From assembly GCA_031835245.1 (NCBI GenBank), contig JAVKOQ010000102.1, forward strand, positions 112,641-176,640: a stretch of DNA of 64,000 nucleotides, in the 5' to 3' direction. Shown here piece by piece: positions 55,306 to 64,000 of the stretch. Made by a program: the position numbers and the translations under genes. Position 1 is the stretch's first letter; the number at the start of each line of letters is the position of its first letter. The notes beneath the pieces were generated by a model, which had not been told where the DNA came from, made no database searches, and was given only the letters and a program-made list of their open reading frames with translations. Source of the stretch: Balamuthia mandrillaris (taxonomy: Eukaryota > Discosea > Longamoebia > Balamuthiidae).

Positions 55306-58300
55306 TTAACTGTTCCCAGGATACAAAGGGTTAGTGCCCTCCGTTGCCGAAGAAGTGAACAGCGGGTTGCTAAAGTTGGACATCGGCGTCATGGTTGGTG
55401 GTTGGACGCTCAACCGGCTCTTCAACTGCGACCGTCTCTTCATTCTCCAAGCGAAGGCCCCAGCTGCACCCAATGCTGCCAGTGCTCCAACACCAGCACT
55501 GACCGCTCCTGCCACGACGGCGGGGGTGTTGCTGTCGCTGGGGCTACCACCATCGGTCTCCGTAGGACAACCTGAGATCAACTCTTCCCAGTTGTTGTGG
55601 CCTGTGGGGTTGCCCTGATGGTCTGGCAGGGCGGTTGCCAGCTCCAAGGGAAGCTCCGCGATGGCTTCGCAGGACTCGCTGGTGGCATCCCAAAGACAGC
55701 CAGTGACCTCCTCGCAGCTGGTGCAGTTGCTCATTTCTCCCTCCTCACAGCATCCCAAGCGAACTGAGAGCAAGCACCCATGCTCGCTATCGCACATCCA
55801 TTCCGCACAACCTGACCCTTCTTTGCTGAGGCATTCTTGTGCCGCTACGGTGGTGCGGTTCTGCCACTCTCCGGTGGTTGGATGGCACTGGAACTCTTGG
55901 CAGAAATCGTCCAGAGGGAGGTCATCCGGTCGCGGAAGATCCTCAGCAAAGCAGACTCCCTCCAAGGTGCACGTATTCTTGGTGCAACGGTTGGTGGGTG
56001 CGGGACATTCTGTGTACTTACGCACACATCCCAAAGGTATAACCTCTCCTAAGTCCGTTGTGGAATTGGGGTCGCAGCTCCACCGGGAGCATTCGGTATC
56101 AGAGGGACATTGGGTGGGAATGTTCTGACAACCGTGTTCTGGATGGCACGACCAGCTGTTGCAAAGGTCGGAAGCAGGGCATTGTGTGGTGGCCTGTTCC
56201 CATGCCCCACTGGAGGGGTTGCAGGTAAAGGTCTTGCAGGCATCGTCCTGTTTGTGTTGAGGGCGAGGTTTGTCTCTCTGTTTGCATTGGAAGGTACCAG
56301 TGGTGTCGCAGAAGCTCTCCTTGCATTTGTCTTGCGGTTCAGCGCAAGGAAGAATGGTGGACTTGCATCCGGTTTGAGGGTCACAGGTCCATTGTCTGCA
56401 CTCTGTGTCGGTACCACAGATCGTTGGTTGGTGGTCCCATGCTCCAGTGGTCGGGTTGCAAGTGTAGGTGTTGCAGGGGTCGTTTTGTTTGTCAGCAGGT
56501 TGAGCTTTATCTCTAACATCGCACTGGAAGGTGGTCGGGTTGCACACGCTCTCTTTGCACTTGTCCGCTGGAGAAGGGCAGGGGGAGATGGTGGCCTTGC
56601 ACCCGCCTACCGGATCGCAGGTCCACTTCCTACAAGCTGTGTCTTGCCCACAGGAGGTCGTGGAGGATAGCCATTCCCCGGTGAGAGAGTTGCAAGTGTA
56701 GGTGTTGCAGGCATCGTTCTGCTTGTCGGCTGGCCGTGCTTTGTTCTTGGTTTCGCACTGGAAGGTGGTCGGGTTGCAGTAACTCTCCTTGCACTTGTCC
56801 TGAGGGGCAGTGCAGGGCAGGATGGTGGCTTTACATCCTATAAGCGGATCACAAGAGAAGCTGCGACACTGGGAGTTGGGAGAGCAAACCGTGGGAGCAT
56901 TTTCCCAGACGCCTGTGTTGGTGTTGCAGGTGTACTTGTTGCAGGCATCGTTCACGGCCCAAGCGGGCCTAGGGATGTCCTCCAAGACGCAGGAACCGCT
57001 GCGACAGACGTTTCTCTTGCACTTGTTTGTTGGCTGAGCGCAGGCCACTTCTTGCTGGAAACATCCTCCTTTCTGCTCGTCGCACACCCAACGCAGGCAC
57101 TGGGAGTCGACCTTCCCAGGGCAGCCGGTGGGAGTTACATCGCAGCGACCGGTCTGGGCGTTGCAAGTGGAGGTCTGGCAGATGGTCCCCTTGCAGGGGT
57201 TGTTCTGGCCGGTGGGACAGGTACATTTACAAGCGAGAGGGTCCCAGACGAGAAAACCTTCGCAGTTGCCAGGGTCCTTGCAGCCACACGTGCAGGTACT
57301 GGCGTGAAGAGTCTGTCCAGCGGGACAGGGGCTCTTCAGGATGCAAGGGATCTTCGTCTGGTCGAGGGGGCAGGTGGAGGTGAAAAGCAGCACCACGTCG
57401 TTGTAGTCTTGGTCGTAGTGCGGAGAGTCCTCGAAGCCGAGGTGGAAGCGATTCTTTATGGGGTCCTGCGTTTGTCGCCCGGTTCGTCAGTCCGAGTAAA
57501 AGGTGGAAAGCAAGAACGCAACAGGAAGGGGTTGAAAAAGGAGGGAGAAGGAAGGGATGAGAGTTGGAAGCATTAATAGAAGAGTAAGAGTAGGTGTTTG
57601 TTCACCTTGATTACTGCCATCAGACGGCCGGTGGCGGGATAGCTCTTCCATGAGGGGAGAATCTTTTGCATATTGAACAGATCGATGGTCCAGAAGGTCC
57701 TTTGCTCATACTCTTCCGAGGGCGCGCAAGCTCCATTCGAGATCAGGTAGAACCCCAAGGCGTGAGTACCTTTGAAAGGGCCTATGTCGCCCGAGCCAGC
57801 ATAATATCAGAAAACGAAAGGACACGAGAAGAGAGTAAAAAAAGAAAAAGTGAACCTGCTCTAATGGTGGTGCCCTTTGGCAAACAATTTGGTGTGAAAT
57901 CGCTGATATCTTCGAACAGCATCCTCCGCGCCTGCAGGAACGAGGCCGGTATTTGATTGTTCTGCAAATTTTTAGGCACGTTGGCCTTGTCGAAGGTGAA
58001 GTACCCGATCTGGTTCCTCGAGTTGGTGTTGACGTAGACAAAGGTGATGTCAAGGTAACAATTCTCATCTTCGTCTGCCATAAAGTAGATGTTTGGGTCG
58101 GTCGTGGTCCTGTCTACGTAGCTCGCCTTGACCACCCTGCTGTCCTCACCAAAGGTGTCGGCTATCCAGCCGCTGTATTCGGCGCTGATCGGAACAGAAA
58201 AGGATGGAGGGTTCTGCAGGTTGTTCTTACATGGACCGCAGCTGGCCCACACCACATTCGATGGGGACAGGTCCAACACCATCAAAGAGAGAACCATAAC

Positions 58301-58345
58301 GAGGGGCCAGGTGGTCATCTTATTCAGGGTGATAGGAAGCCGCAC
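55306..58345 (-). CDS. Surface protein with DUF4114 domain, CTDC cysteine repeats, GxxxG membrane helix and NPLF/NPLY tail (Sib-like)
   Basis: Exons are approximately 57856-58345, 57605-57790 and 55306-57472, giving about 930 residues. A signal peptide follows Met at 58345 or 58318 (PLVMVLSLMVLDLSPSNVVW). The N-terminal domain ends with LGFEDSPHYDQDYNDVVLLF, typical of DUF4114. Next come many Dictyostelium-type CTDC repeats, including four nearly identical units of about 66 residues around DKCKESYCNPTTFQCETKNK and NDACNTYTCN. The membrane helix is Gly/Ala-rich (VVAGAVSAGVGALAALGAAG) with GxxxG spacing. The cytoplasmic tail contains NPLF and NPLY. Dictyostelium Sib adhesion proteins share extracellular CTDC-type repeats, a GxxxG helix and talin-binding NPxY tails. 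I see no VWA domain here, which Sib proteins have, so an adhesion role is inferred from architecture. Confidence 0.8.
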
Positions 58346-58737
58346 AACGTTTGGTTGTGCGGGTTTTCGGTTCCGTTTGAAATCTTTTTTGCTGGGAGCT
58401 GGGACAGAGCAAACGTTTCAAAGGGAAGAGTCCCTCCTCACAGCCTTATGGGACAAACCCGAATACGCCCTTAAAGCTTTTCAGGAAGGTTCACCCTAAA
58501 GGAGATTATTTCTCTTTTTCTCTTCTTTCTCACCTCCGCGAGTATACATTTCCTTTCTATCGCTCCTGCAGAGGAATGGAACAAAGAGAACACACGTGCC
58601 ACGATCGGGTGATCTTTCTTTTTCGAACGGGCATTCAATAATCATGTCGTCATGGAAAACAACATGATCAGAGATCAGCAAAATCAAACCGCCAACCACA
58701 ATTCAAATTATAAAAAATTCGTTACAAGAAACAAAAA
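58346..58737. other. Divergent intergenic region; no gene seen
   Basis: The region separates the ATG of the CTDC protein gene (minus) from that of the second F-box/WD40 gene (plus). It lacks GTCGAC. TGTCGTCATGG at 58645 reads CCATGACGACA on the opposite strand and resembles the TGACGAC motif. No gene or notable repeat is seen. Confidence 0.4.
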
Positions 58738-61021
58738 ATGAACGAAACGAAGCTTCTCCTATCTCTGGAAGGCCTGCCGGTGGATGTGCAGCTCTACCTC
58801 TTCTCCTTTCTGGATGGGGCCTCTTTGGGGAGGTGTCTGATGGTCTCGCGGACCATCCAGGAGGTGGCCGTGACGCCGTGGCTTTGGCGCCGGTTGTGCG
58901 ACGACGAGCTGTGTCTCTCCACCCAACTTCTTTCTCGTTATGCTCCTCCCACAAACCGGGTTGGTTTTTTTTCTTCAGAGTTTGTTTTCTTTTTTTTTTT
59001 CTGTTTTTGAATGGTGTTATAAGAAAAATATTCTATATTACAATATAGGGAGAAGAAGAAACCAGAGAGGAAGAAGAAGAGGATGGCAACAGCAGCTCTG
59101 ATTTTTACACCAGCTACAAACGCTTTCACACGTTCAAACGGTTGTTGACGGCCAACCAACACAAGACCGAATCCACCACCAAAGAATCTGCCGTCTTCGG
59201 GCTGAGCAGCTGCGAAATAGCTGACTTTTATTCTACTGTCTCTCTTCCTCTCTGCTCTCTTCTTTCTTCCTCTCCTTCTTCTTCTGCTTCTTTCTCTTCG
59301 CTTCTTCCTTCTTCCTCTTTCTCCTCTACCTCTTCTCCGTCTGCTTTTCCTTCTTATGCTCCTCCACCACCTCCTCCCCACTTTGCTTCGTCTTCGTCGT
59401 CTTCTTCTCCACGTTCTCCTTCTCCTTCTCATTCTGAAAAAGAAGAAAGGAAGAAAAAGAAGCTGAAGAAGCTTATGCATCCAAAACAAAAGCACAAAGA
59501 AGAACGACAATCACAAAAACCTATTCGAACTTTCTACCAACAAGTCTCTGCCATGCAAAACACTTCACCTCCCACGCACAAAGCCCACGCCGTTCTACTT
59601 CAGACCTCTCGCGACGTTCTCTTCAGCGGCGGTTGGGATGGCTGCATCATGGCCTGGCGCGCTGCTGACTTTGAGCTGCTGCGCCGTTATAGGCATTCCT
59701 CTTCCAAGGAGAAGGTGGCTGAAGTTCGTGCATTGCTTTTGTACCAAGGTTTGTTTTCGTTAAAGCCTTTCTTTTCTTTTCTTTTCTTTTCTTTTCTTTT
59801 CTTTTCTTTTTTTTCTTTTCTTTTCTTTTCTTTTCTTTTCTTTTCTTTTCTTTTCTTTTCTTTTCTTTCTTCCTTCCTTCCTTCCTTTCTTGCTTGTCGT
59901 TTCTTGTCGTTTCTTGTCGTTTCTTTCTTTCTTTCTTGCTTGCTTCCTTGCTTACAGTTTTCACACATGCAAAGGGTTGTTGTTTTCTGGAGGCCAGGAT
60001 GGAAGAGTGTTGTGTTGGGACGTGTCCAACATCGTCCATCAACATAACAGCGAGCAACGGGTGTTGAAGGGGAAGGAAGGGAAGGAAAGGAAGAAGACTG
60101 GGATTCCGGTACAAGAAGAGGACAAGACCACGAGTTTGATGGAGATGAAGGCTCATGGCAAAGCGGTTTTGGGACTTCAGGTTTCAGCCACCGGCAGATT
60201 CTTGTTCACGAGTGGGGGCGAGGAGGATGAAAAGGACGCAACTATCAAGGTTTGGGAATTGTCCTCCTCTTTGTCTTCTTATGAGGCACAAAAGAAAGAG
60301 GAGGAAGAAGAGAAAGAGAAGACGACGACGAAGAAAAGAATAGCAAAACTTGTGCAAACGATAGAAAAGGCTCATCCGGGACAAATCATGAGGATGGCCA
60401 TAGATAGGACCGGTTCTTTTCTATTCACTTGTTGCTATGATGGCGAAGTTAAAGTGTGGACCATCAACGAACAAGGTGACTTCATCTTGTTCTTGTTCTT
60501 GTTCTTGTTCTTCTTGTTCTTGTTCTTGTTCTTCTTCTTCTTCTTCTTCTTCTTCCATCTGCACACTTCGTTCTTCTTTCTTCCTGCCTTCTGTGGTTTG
60601 TATTCTGAGCATTCATTAACACAAACCGCCAACAGGCAACACTTTAGGAATACTAGAACAGAGGCATTTGCTCCACCAATCCGCTACGTACATGCGCTCC
60701 CTCACCGTCAGTAAAGACAACACCCTGCTCTATTGCTGCGAGGGAAGCGGAGAGGTGCTCACGTGGAGCATTCCCTCCTTCCAGCTGCTGCGCACCACCC
60801 AAATAACGGAGAACAGAGCCAGCGGGGTACAGTGCCTGCTCTCCGTCGGGGAGTACCTGTTGGCCGGCTCGCGTGACTTTAAGCTGTCCATTTGGGTGGT
60901 GGGTGGTGTTTTTGTGGGGTGTGTGGGGTTGGTTTGTGGGGGGTTGGTGGGGGGGGTTGTTTTTTTTGCGGCCAACGAGCTGGAGCTCTTTGCGCTCCTG
61001 CCGCAAGAAACGACGCAGTAG
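58738..61021 (+). CDS. Second F-box/WD40-repeat protein
   Basis: Exons are 58738-58959, 59049 to about 59745, about 59957-60474, about 60636-60897 and a short final exon ending at 61021, giving roughly 580 residues. The F-box is at residues 12-50 (GLPVDVQLYLFSFLDGASLG, then RCLMVSRTIQEVAVTPWLWR). A Ser/Pro and Lys-rich linker is followed by WD blades: VLFSGGWDGCIMAWRAADF, LLFSGGQDGRVLCWDVSN, LFTSGGEEDEKDATIKVWEL, LFTCCYDGEVKVWTI, LYCCEGSGEVLTWSIPS and LLAGSRDFKLSIW. The G/T-rich stretch 60898-60979 is probably an intron (GTGGTG to ACGAG), although it happens to stay open. Removing it gives FKLSIW joined to LELFALLP, which suits a WD blade. Unlike the F-box gene at 22278, this one has no obvious sequence kinship beyond domain type. 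The substrate is unknown. Confidence 0.83.
59769..59890 (+). repeat. TTTTC pentanucleotide array in F-box/WD40 intron
   Basis: About 120 bp of TTTTC units grades into TTCC and TTTC units. It lies in the intron between about 59746 and 59956. It is again pyrimidine on the sense strand. Confidence 0.9.
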
Positions 61022-61175
61022 ATCAAAATTTTAACATCCAATAGGAATTCAAACAATATAATTAATTTTCCTTTTAAAGGTTATTTGACGTCATGAAATT
61101 ACTTTTAAAGGTTTGTAGATCACTAAATGATCTCTTTTGTTAACGAACGTTGAAATTTTTTACAGAAAGAAAGAG

Positions 61176-62642
61176 ATGGACTATAACACCTCTCCAACGC
61201 CTCCGCCGCCACCCCCGTCGCAACCACGCATTTGGCCTAATGGTACCAACGCGGCCTCAAAGATAAAACTTGCCACCAAACAGAGTCCCTCTTTCATCGG
61301 ACCTCCTCCCGAAGCTATCGACTTTTCCGCTCCCTTATCGTTCACCTCGCTCTATCATGGCTTCGTTTTCCACTCGGAACAAAACTGTTGGGTTCCCGTT
61401 TGTGCTTCTTCTTCTTCCTTTGCCGACCCAAAACCTCTTCCTCCATTCCGACAACGACCACAGCCACAACTGTCGCTTCGTGTCTTGACTTTCAATATAG
61501 ACGGGCAAACGCCCTTTCGCCAAACAAGAACGATGACGATGCTCCGCTGTTTGCTTCCTCGTTGGGAGGCGGACATCATGGCCTTTCAGGAGGTTCGACA
61601 GGATGCGTTAGAGTGGTTCCTGGAGGATGGATGGATACGGCAACACTATTACGCTAGCGAGATACAGGTGGAGAACGCCGGTTTCCACAAGCGGGTCACC
61701 TTCTCTCGTTTTCCCTTTCAGCTCGTGTTGGAACATGCCCTTCATTCACACCGAGACCGAACCTTCCTCCTGACCCAAGTTTTGTTTTTATCTTCTTGTT
61801 CTTCTTCTTGTTCTTCTTCTTCTTCTTCTTCTTCTTCTTCTTCTTCTTGGCCAACTTCCCGTGTTCTTTTGGCAAACCTGCATTTGGATCCAGGCGGCTA
61901 TGAGGACGTTGCTCTTCGCCAGGACCAGATGCACACCGTAATGAAAGTGATGCGAGAGAAGCTCGATGACGAGGAAGAAGACAAGAGGACAACTGCAACG
62001 CTGCCACGCGGCGATCCTCCTCCTGTTCTCGGTTTGATAATGGGAGACTTGAACGTCCTCAGAGGCGAAAAAGTTTTGCTCAAAGTACCTTCTTCAGCTG
62101 AAGAGAAGACCGAAGAAGACAAACAAACCTATGAAGACTTGTGGCGCGCCATTCATGGCAAAAGCTCGAAAGGATATACCTATGACACTGTACGTGCCTC
62201 TTTCCTACGAACTTCTTTATCTTCTGTTCTTCTTCTGTTTCTTCTTCTTCCTTGTTCCTTCCTTTCTTCTTCTTCCTCTTCTTCTCTTCGCTTGGTTCAC
62301 ATTGTGAAAAACAAAAAGGAACGAAACAGCTGGACAGACAAACAAACCCGAGACCACAGAAGCAAAGAGGGTCTTCCTTACATCAATCAACAAAGGCACG
62401 ACCGCATGCTCATGGCTAAACAATGCTCAAACTCCTCTTTCGTTTGGTGTTGTTCGGACATCGAGCTGGTCGCCACCGAGAGCCTGAAGCAAACGAAACA
62501 ACGGTGGATGAACGAAAAAGAAGGAGAGAAAGAAGAAGAAGAAGAAGTGGAAGAAGATGTGTTCCCGTCGGATCACTTTGGTTTGTTGGCAACGTTTCGT
62601 TTAAAGGGAGTTTTAAGAATGAAAGAAGAAGTAAAGCATTGA
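61176..62642 (+). CDS. TDP2-like endonuclease/exonuclease/phosphatase-fold phosphodiesterase
   Basis: The family includes tyrosyl-DNA phosphodiesterase 2, which removes topoisomerase II remnants from DNA ends. Two exons, 61176-62190 and 62317-62642, join in phase for about 446 residues. The catalytic landmarks of the fold are present in order: LTFNIDG (TDP2 TWN), AFQEVRQ (metal-binding Glu), LANLHLDPGG (His), GLIMGDLNVLR (Asp/Asn), YTYDT, RHDRML and the terminal FPSDHFGLLATF (Asp/His). The arrangement YTYDT then RHDRML and PSDH is closest to TDP2. The N-terminal 110 residues are Pro-rich. A poly-Ser insertion encoded by TTC repeats sits between the segment TFLLTQVLF and RVLLANLHL. I find no acceptor that would remove it. 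Related EEP phosphatases are the alternative assignment. Confidence 0.82.
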   Translation: MDYNTSPTPPPPPPSQPRIWPNGTNAASKIKLATKQSPSFIGPPPEAIDFSAPLSFTSLYHGFVFHSEQNCWVPVCASSSSFADPKPLPPFRQRPQPQLSLRVLTFNIDGQTPFRQTRTMTMLRCLLPRWEADIMAFQEVRQDALEWFLEDGWIRQHYYASEIQVENAGFHKRVTFSRFPFQLVLEHALHSHRDRTFLLTQVLFLSSCSSSCSSSSSSSSSSSSWPTSRVLLANLHLDPGGYEDVALRQDQMHTVMKVMREKLDDEEEDKRTTATLPRGDPPPVLGLIMGDLNVLRGEKVLLKVPSSAEEKTEEDKQTYEDLWRAIHGKSSKGYTYDTVRASFLRTSLSSVLLLFLLLPCSFLSSSSSSSLRLVHIVKNKKERNSWTDKQTRDHRSKEGLPYINQQRHDRMLMAKQCSNSSFVWCCSDIELVATESLKQTKQRWMNEKEGEKEEEEEVEEDVFPSDHFGLLATFRLKGVLRMKEEVKH

Positions 62643-62655
62643 AAATAGGTACATT

Positions 62656-64000
62656 TTATTTGTCGCTCTTGCTCTCATCGCCTGTTGTGGCTTCCTGTGG
62701 TTGCTTGCTCTTCGTGGTACTCTTCTTCTTCTTCTTCGTACTCTTCTTCTTGCTGTGCTTGTCGTTGATGTTATTGAGGTCTTCCTCTTTGTTGTTGTTG
62801 ACGACTTCTTTGTTTTTATCGTCTTCCTTGTCTTCCACTTCTTTTTCATCATCAGGAAAACGAGGCGTTGCACCAAAAGGAACGTCTTCTGGGAAGAACT
62901 CGTTTGGGTCGATCTCTCCCTCCTCTGCTTCTTGCAAGGAAGAAGAGGAAGAGACGGAAGGAGGGAGCTGATTACGATGAAAGGTTGTTGCCAGTAGCGT
63001 TGAAGACTTTGCAGGTTTTTTTCCGTCCTTTTGCGCTTCGATTTTGTTGTTCTCTGACGATGAAGAAGCAGAAGAAATAGAAGGGGAAGGAGAAGAAGGC
63101 CGTGGCATGGAAGCAGAATCAAAAGAAGGTGAAGAAGGAGAAGAAGAGGCATCATTTGATAAAGCAGCAAATGCCGCTTCCATTTGTTGTTGCTGCAAAG
63201 TGAGATACTGCTGTTGTTGGAGCAGCTGTTGGTGCTGCTGAGCGAGCAGAGCTTGCTCTTTGAGTTGATCCGCTTTGAGTTTGGTTTCGGGTATGTTGGT
63301 CACAGGCGGCCGAATCCGTATTGGTTGATGCGGTGAAAACGCAGGTACCGTCTTTGTTTTTTGTAACAAGCAAGAAAATGAGGAAAAAGAAAGGAGCAAG
63401 AAGAAAAAAGAAGAGCTACCTCAGGAAGAGAAGGCATGGTAAAGGGTAATGAGAGAGTAGCCGCTCGTTTATAGAACTTTCGGAGGTTCTTGAACAGTTG
63501 TTGGTAGTAAGTAATAAGTGGCTTCAATGCATACATTTGTTCCGCATCTATAATAGAGAGAGAGAGAGAGAGAGAGAAATGAGAAACAACCAAGCAAACA
63601 AATAAAATACAAACGGAAAGGAAACATACAAATAAGTTTGGAAAAAATATAAGTGCTGATAAGGAAAAGGGAATAAGCCTCCTGCAACAAAGGAACAATG
63701 CAGCTGATAAACGAAGATGGAGACTCTCCTCCCTTAAATATAAGATCCCCTAAGGTTGTTATGTCTGAGAGCAAGTCCAATGCTTGTGCCGCCACTTCCT
63801 TACTGTGAAATCCAATAGTTTTTTCGTAAGAACAGATTTAAAGAAATACATTTATGACAAGAGAAGAGCAACGTACCTGACGGGAGTTCCATCACCGACG
63901 CTGAAACTCATGCCAGCACTTAACATGGAGACGAAGAAGGTATCCAGAGAGTAGTTACCTTCGTACTGTGGATGCAGGCTATGGAATTGAAGCTTTTTAA
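62656..64000 (-). CDS. ANTH-domain clathrin adaptor (AP180/CALM-like), 5' end outside window
   Basis: The visible part is the C-terminal half of an ANTH domain plus tail. From the right edge the exons encode LQFHSLHPQYEGNYSLDTFF and VSMLSAGMSFSVGDGTPVR (to about 63877). Next come ALDLLSDITTLGDLIFKGGE, SPSSFISCIVPLLQEAYSLF, and then MYALKPLITYYQQLFKNLRK with FYKRAATLSLPFTMPSLPEV. These match the helical ANTH region that ends with the SLPE segment in AP180 and CALM. The ANTH domain binds phosphoinositides at coated pits. The tail is Gln-rich (QQHQQLLQQQQYLTLQQQQ), then Ser-rich, with DPNEFFPEDVPFG. It ends in a Lys-rich run (KKKSTKKKKKST) and DESKSDK. The stop at 62656 is 13 bp from the convergent stop of the TDP2-like gene. 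Confidence 0.75.

Overview
The window is nuclear DNA from a unicellular eukaryote, most likely an amoebozoan. Nearly every gene is split by short GT-AG introns. The gene set includes Frizzled, KLHDC4, CRIPT, PCH2/TRIP13, ATG11/FIP200, VAMP7, CDC6, a class I arginine methyltransferase, a mitochondrial ADP/ATP carrier and a PPR protein. Three families point to Amoebozoa: a Frizzled/Smoothened-like receptor, a DUF4114 protein with Dictyostelium-type CTDC cysteine repeats and a Sib-like NPxF/NPxY tail, and F-box/ankyrin proteins with GCPWD repeats. A centramoebid such as a Balamuthia or Acanthamoeba relative would fit, but this is inference. No prokaryotic operon, CRISPR array, rRNA or convincing tRNA was seen.

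Layout from left to right. 1-1556 (-): Frizzled-like receptor, 3' end outside the window. 2698-3669 (-): intronless ADP/ATP carrier. 4569-6840 (+): PRMT. 7735-12669 (+): ATG11/FIP200-like autophagy scaffold. 12873-15460 (-): KLHDC4-like kelch protein. 15819-18929 (-): FG-GAP propeller membrane protein. 19318-20569 (-): VAMP7-like longin R-SNARE. 21351-21946 (-): BolA-like protein. 22278-25804 (+): F-box/WD40 protein. 25910-28000 (-): CID/CTK3-like protein. 29063-31511 (+): choline/ethanolamine phosphotransferase. 31852-32309 (-): CRIPT. 32938-34467 (+): F-box/ankyrin protein with a terminal frameshift. 35040-37048 (+): coiled-coil protein. 37127-39815 (-): PCH2/TRIP13. 40591-42193 (-): DSP-family pseudophosphatase. 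42507-44915 (+): CDC6. 45356-51562 (+): giant ankyrin protein. 51877-55146 (+): PPR protein. 55306-58345 (-): DUF4114/CTDC adhesion-type protein. 58738-61021 (+): second F-box/WD40 protein. 61176-62642 (+): TDP2-like nuclease/phosphodiesterase. 62656-64000 (-): ANTH clathrin adaptor, 5' end outside the window.

The genes do not form one pathway. They are compact housekeeping loci in convergent and divergent pairs, with 3' ends as close as 13 bp. Themes that recur are ubiquitin-ligase adaptors (three F-box proteins), membrane traffic (VAMP7, ANTH, ATG11), cell cycle and meiosis (CDC6, PCH2), and cell-surface proteins. Two surface proteins, at 15819-18929 and 55306-58345, look like the alpha-like and beta-like halves of an integrin-type adhesion system: a seven-loop propeller on one, cysteine-rich repeats on the other, and NPLF or NPLY motifs in both cytoplasmic tails.

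Two window-wide non-coding patterns stand out. The first is a short motif family, TGYNGACA with the palindrome TGTCGACA as its commonest form. It sits in the upstream region of most genes, often within about 300 bp of the ATG. It is also built into local arrays: 4 x 18 bp at 20827, 3 x 41 bp at 15517, and 2 x 25 bp at 21999 and 22051. The second is long CT-type microsatellites in introns that, in every case I checked, are pyrimidine on the sense strand. Exon boundaries were deduced by eye from reading frame, splice consensus and family similarity. Many are firm, others are approximate and marked so.
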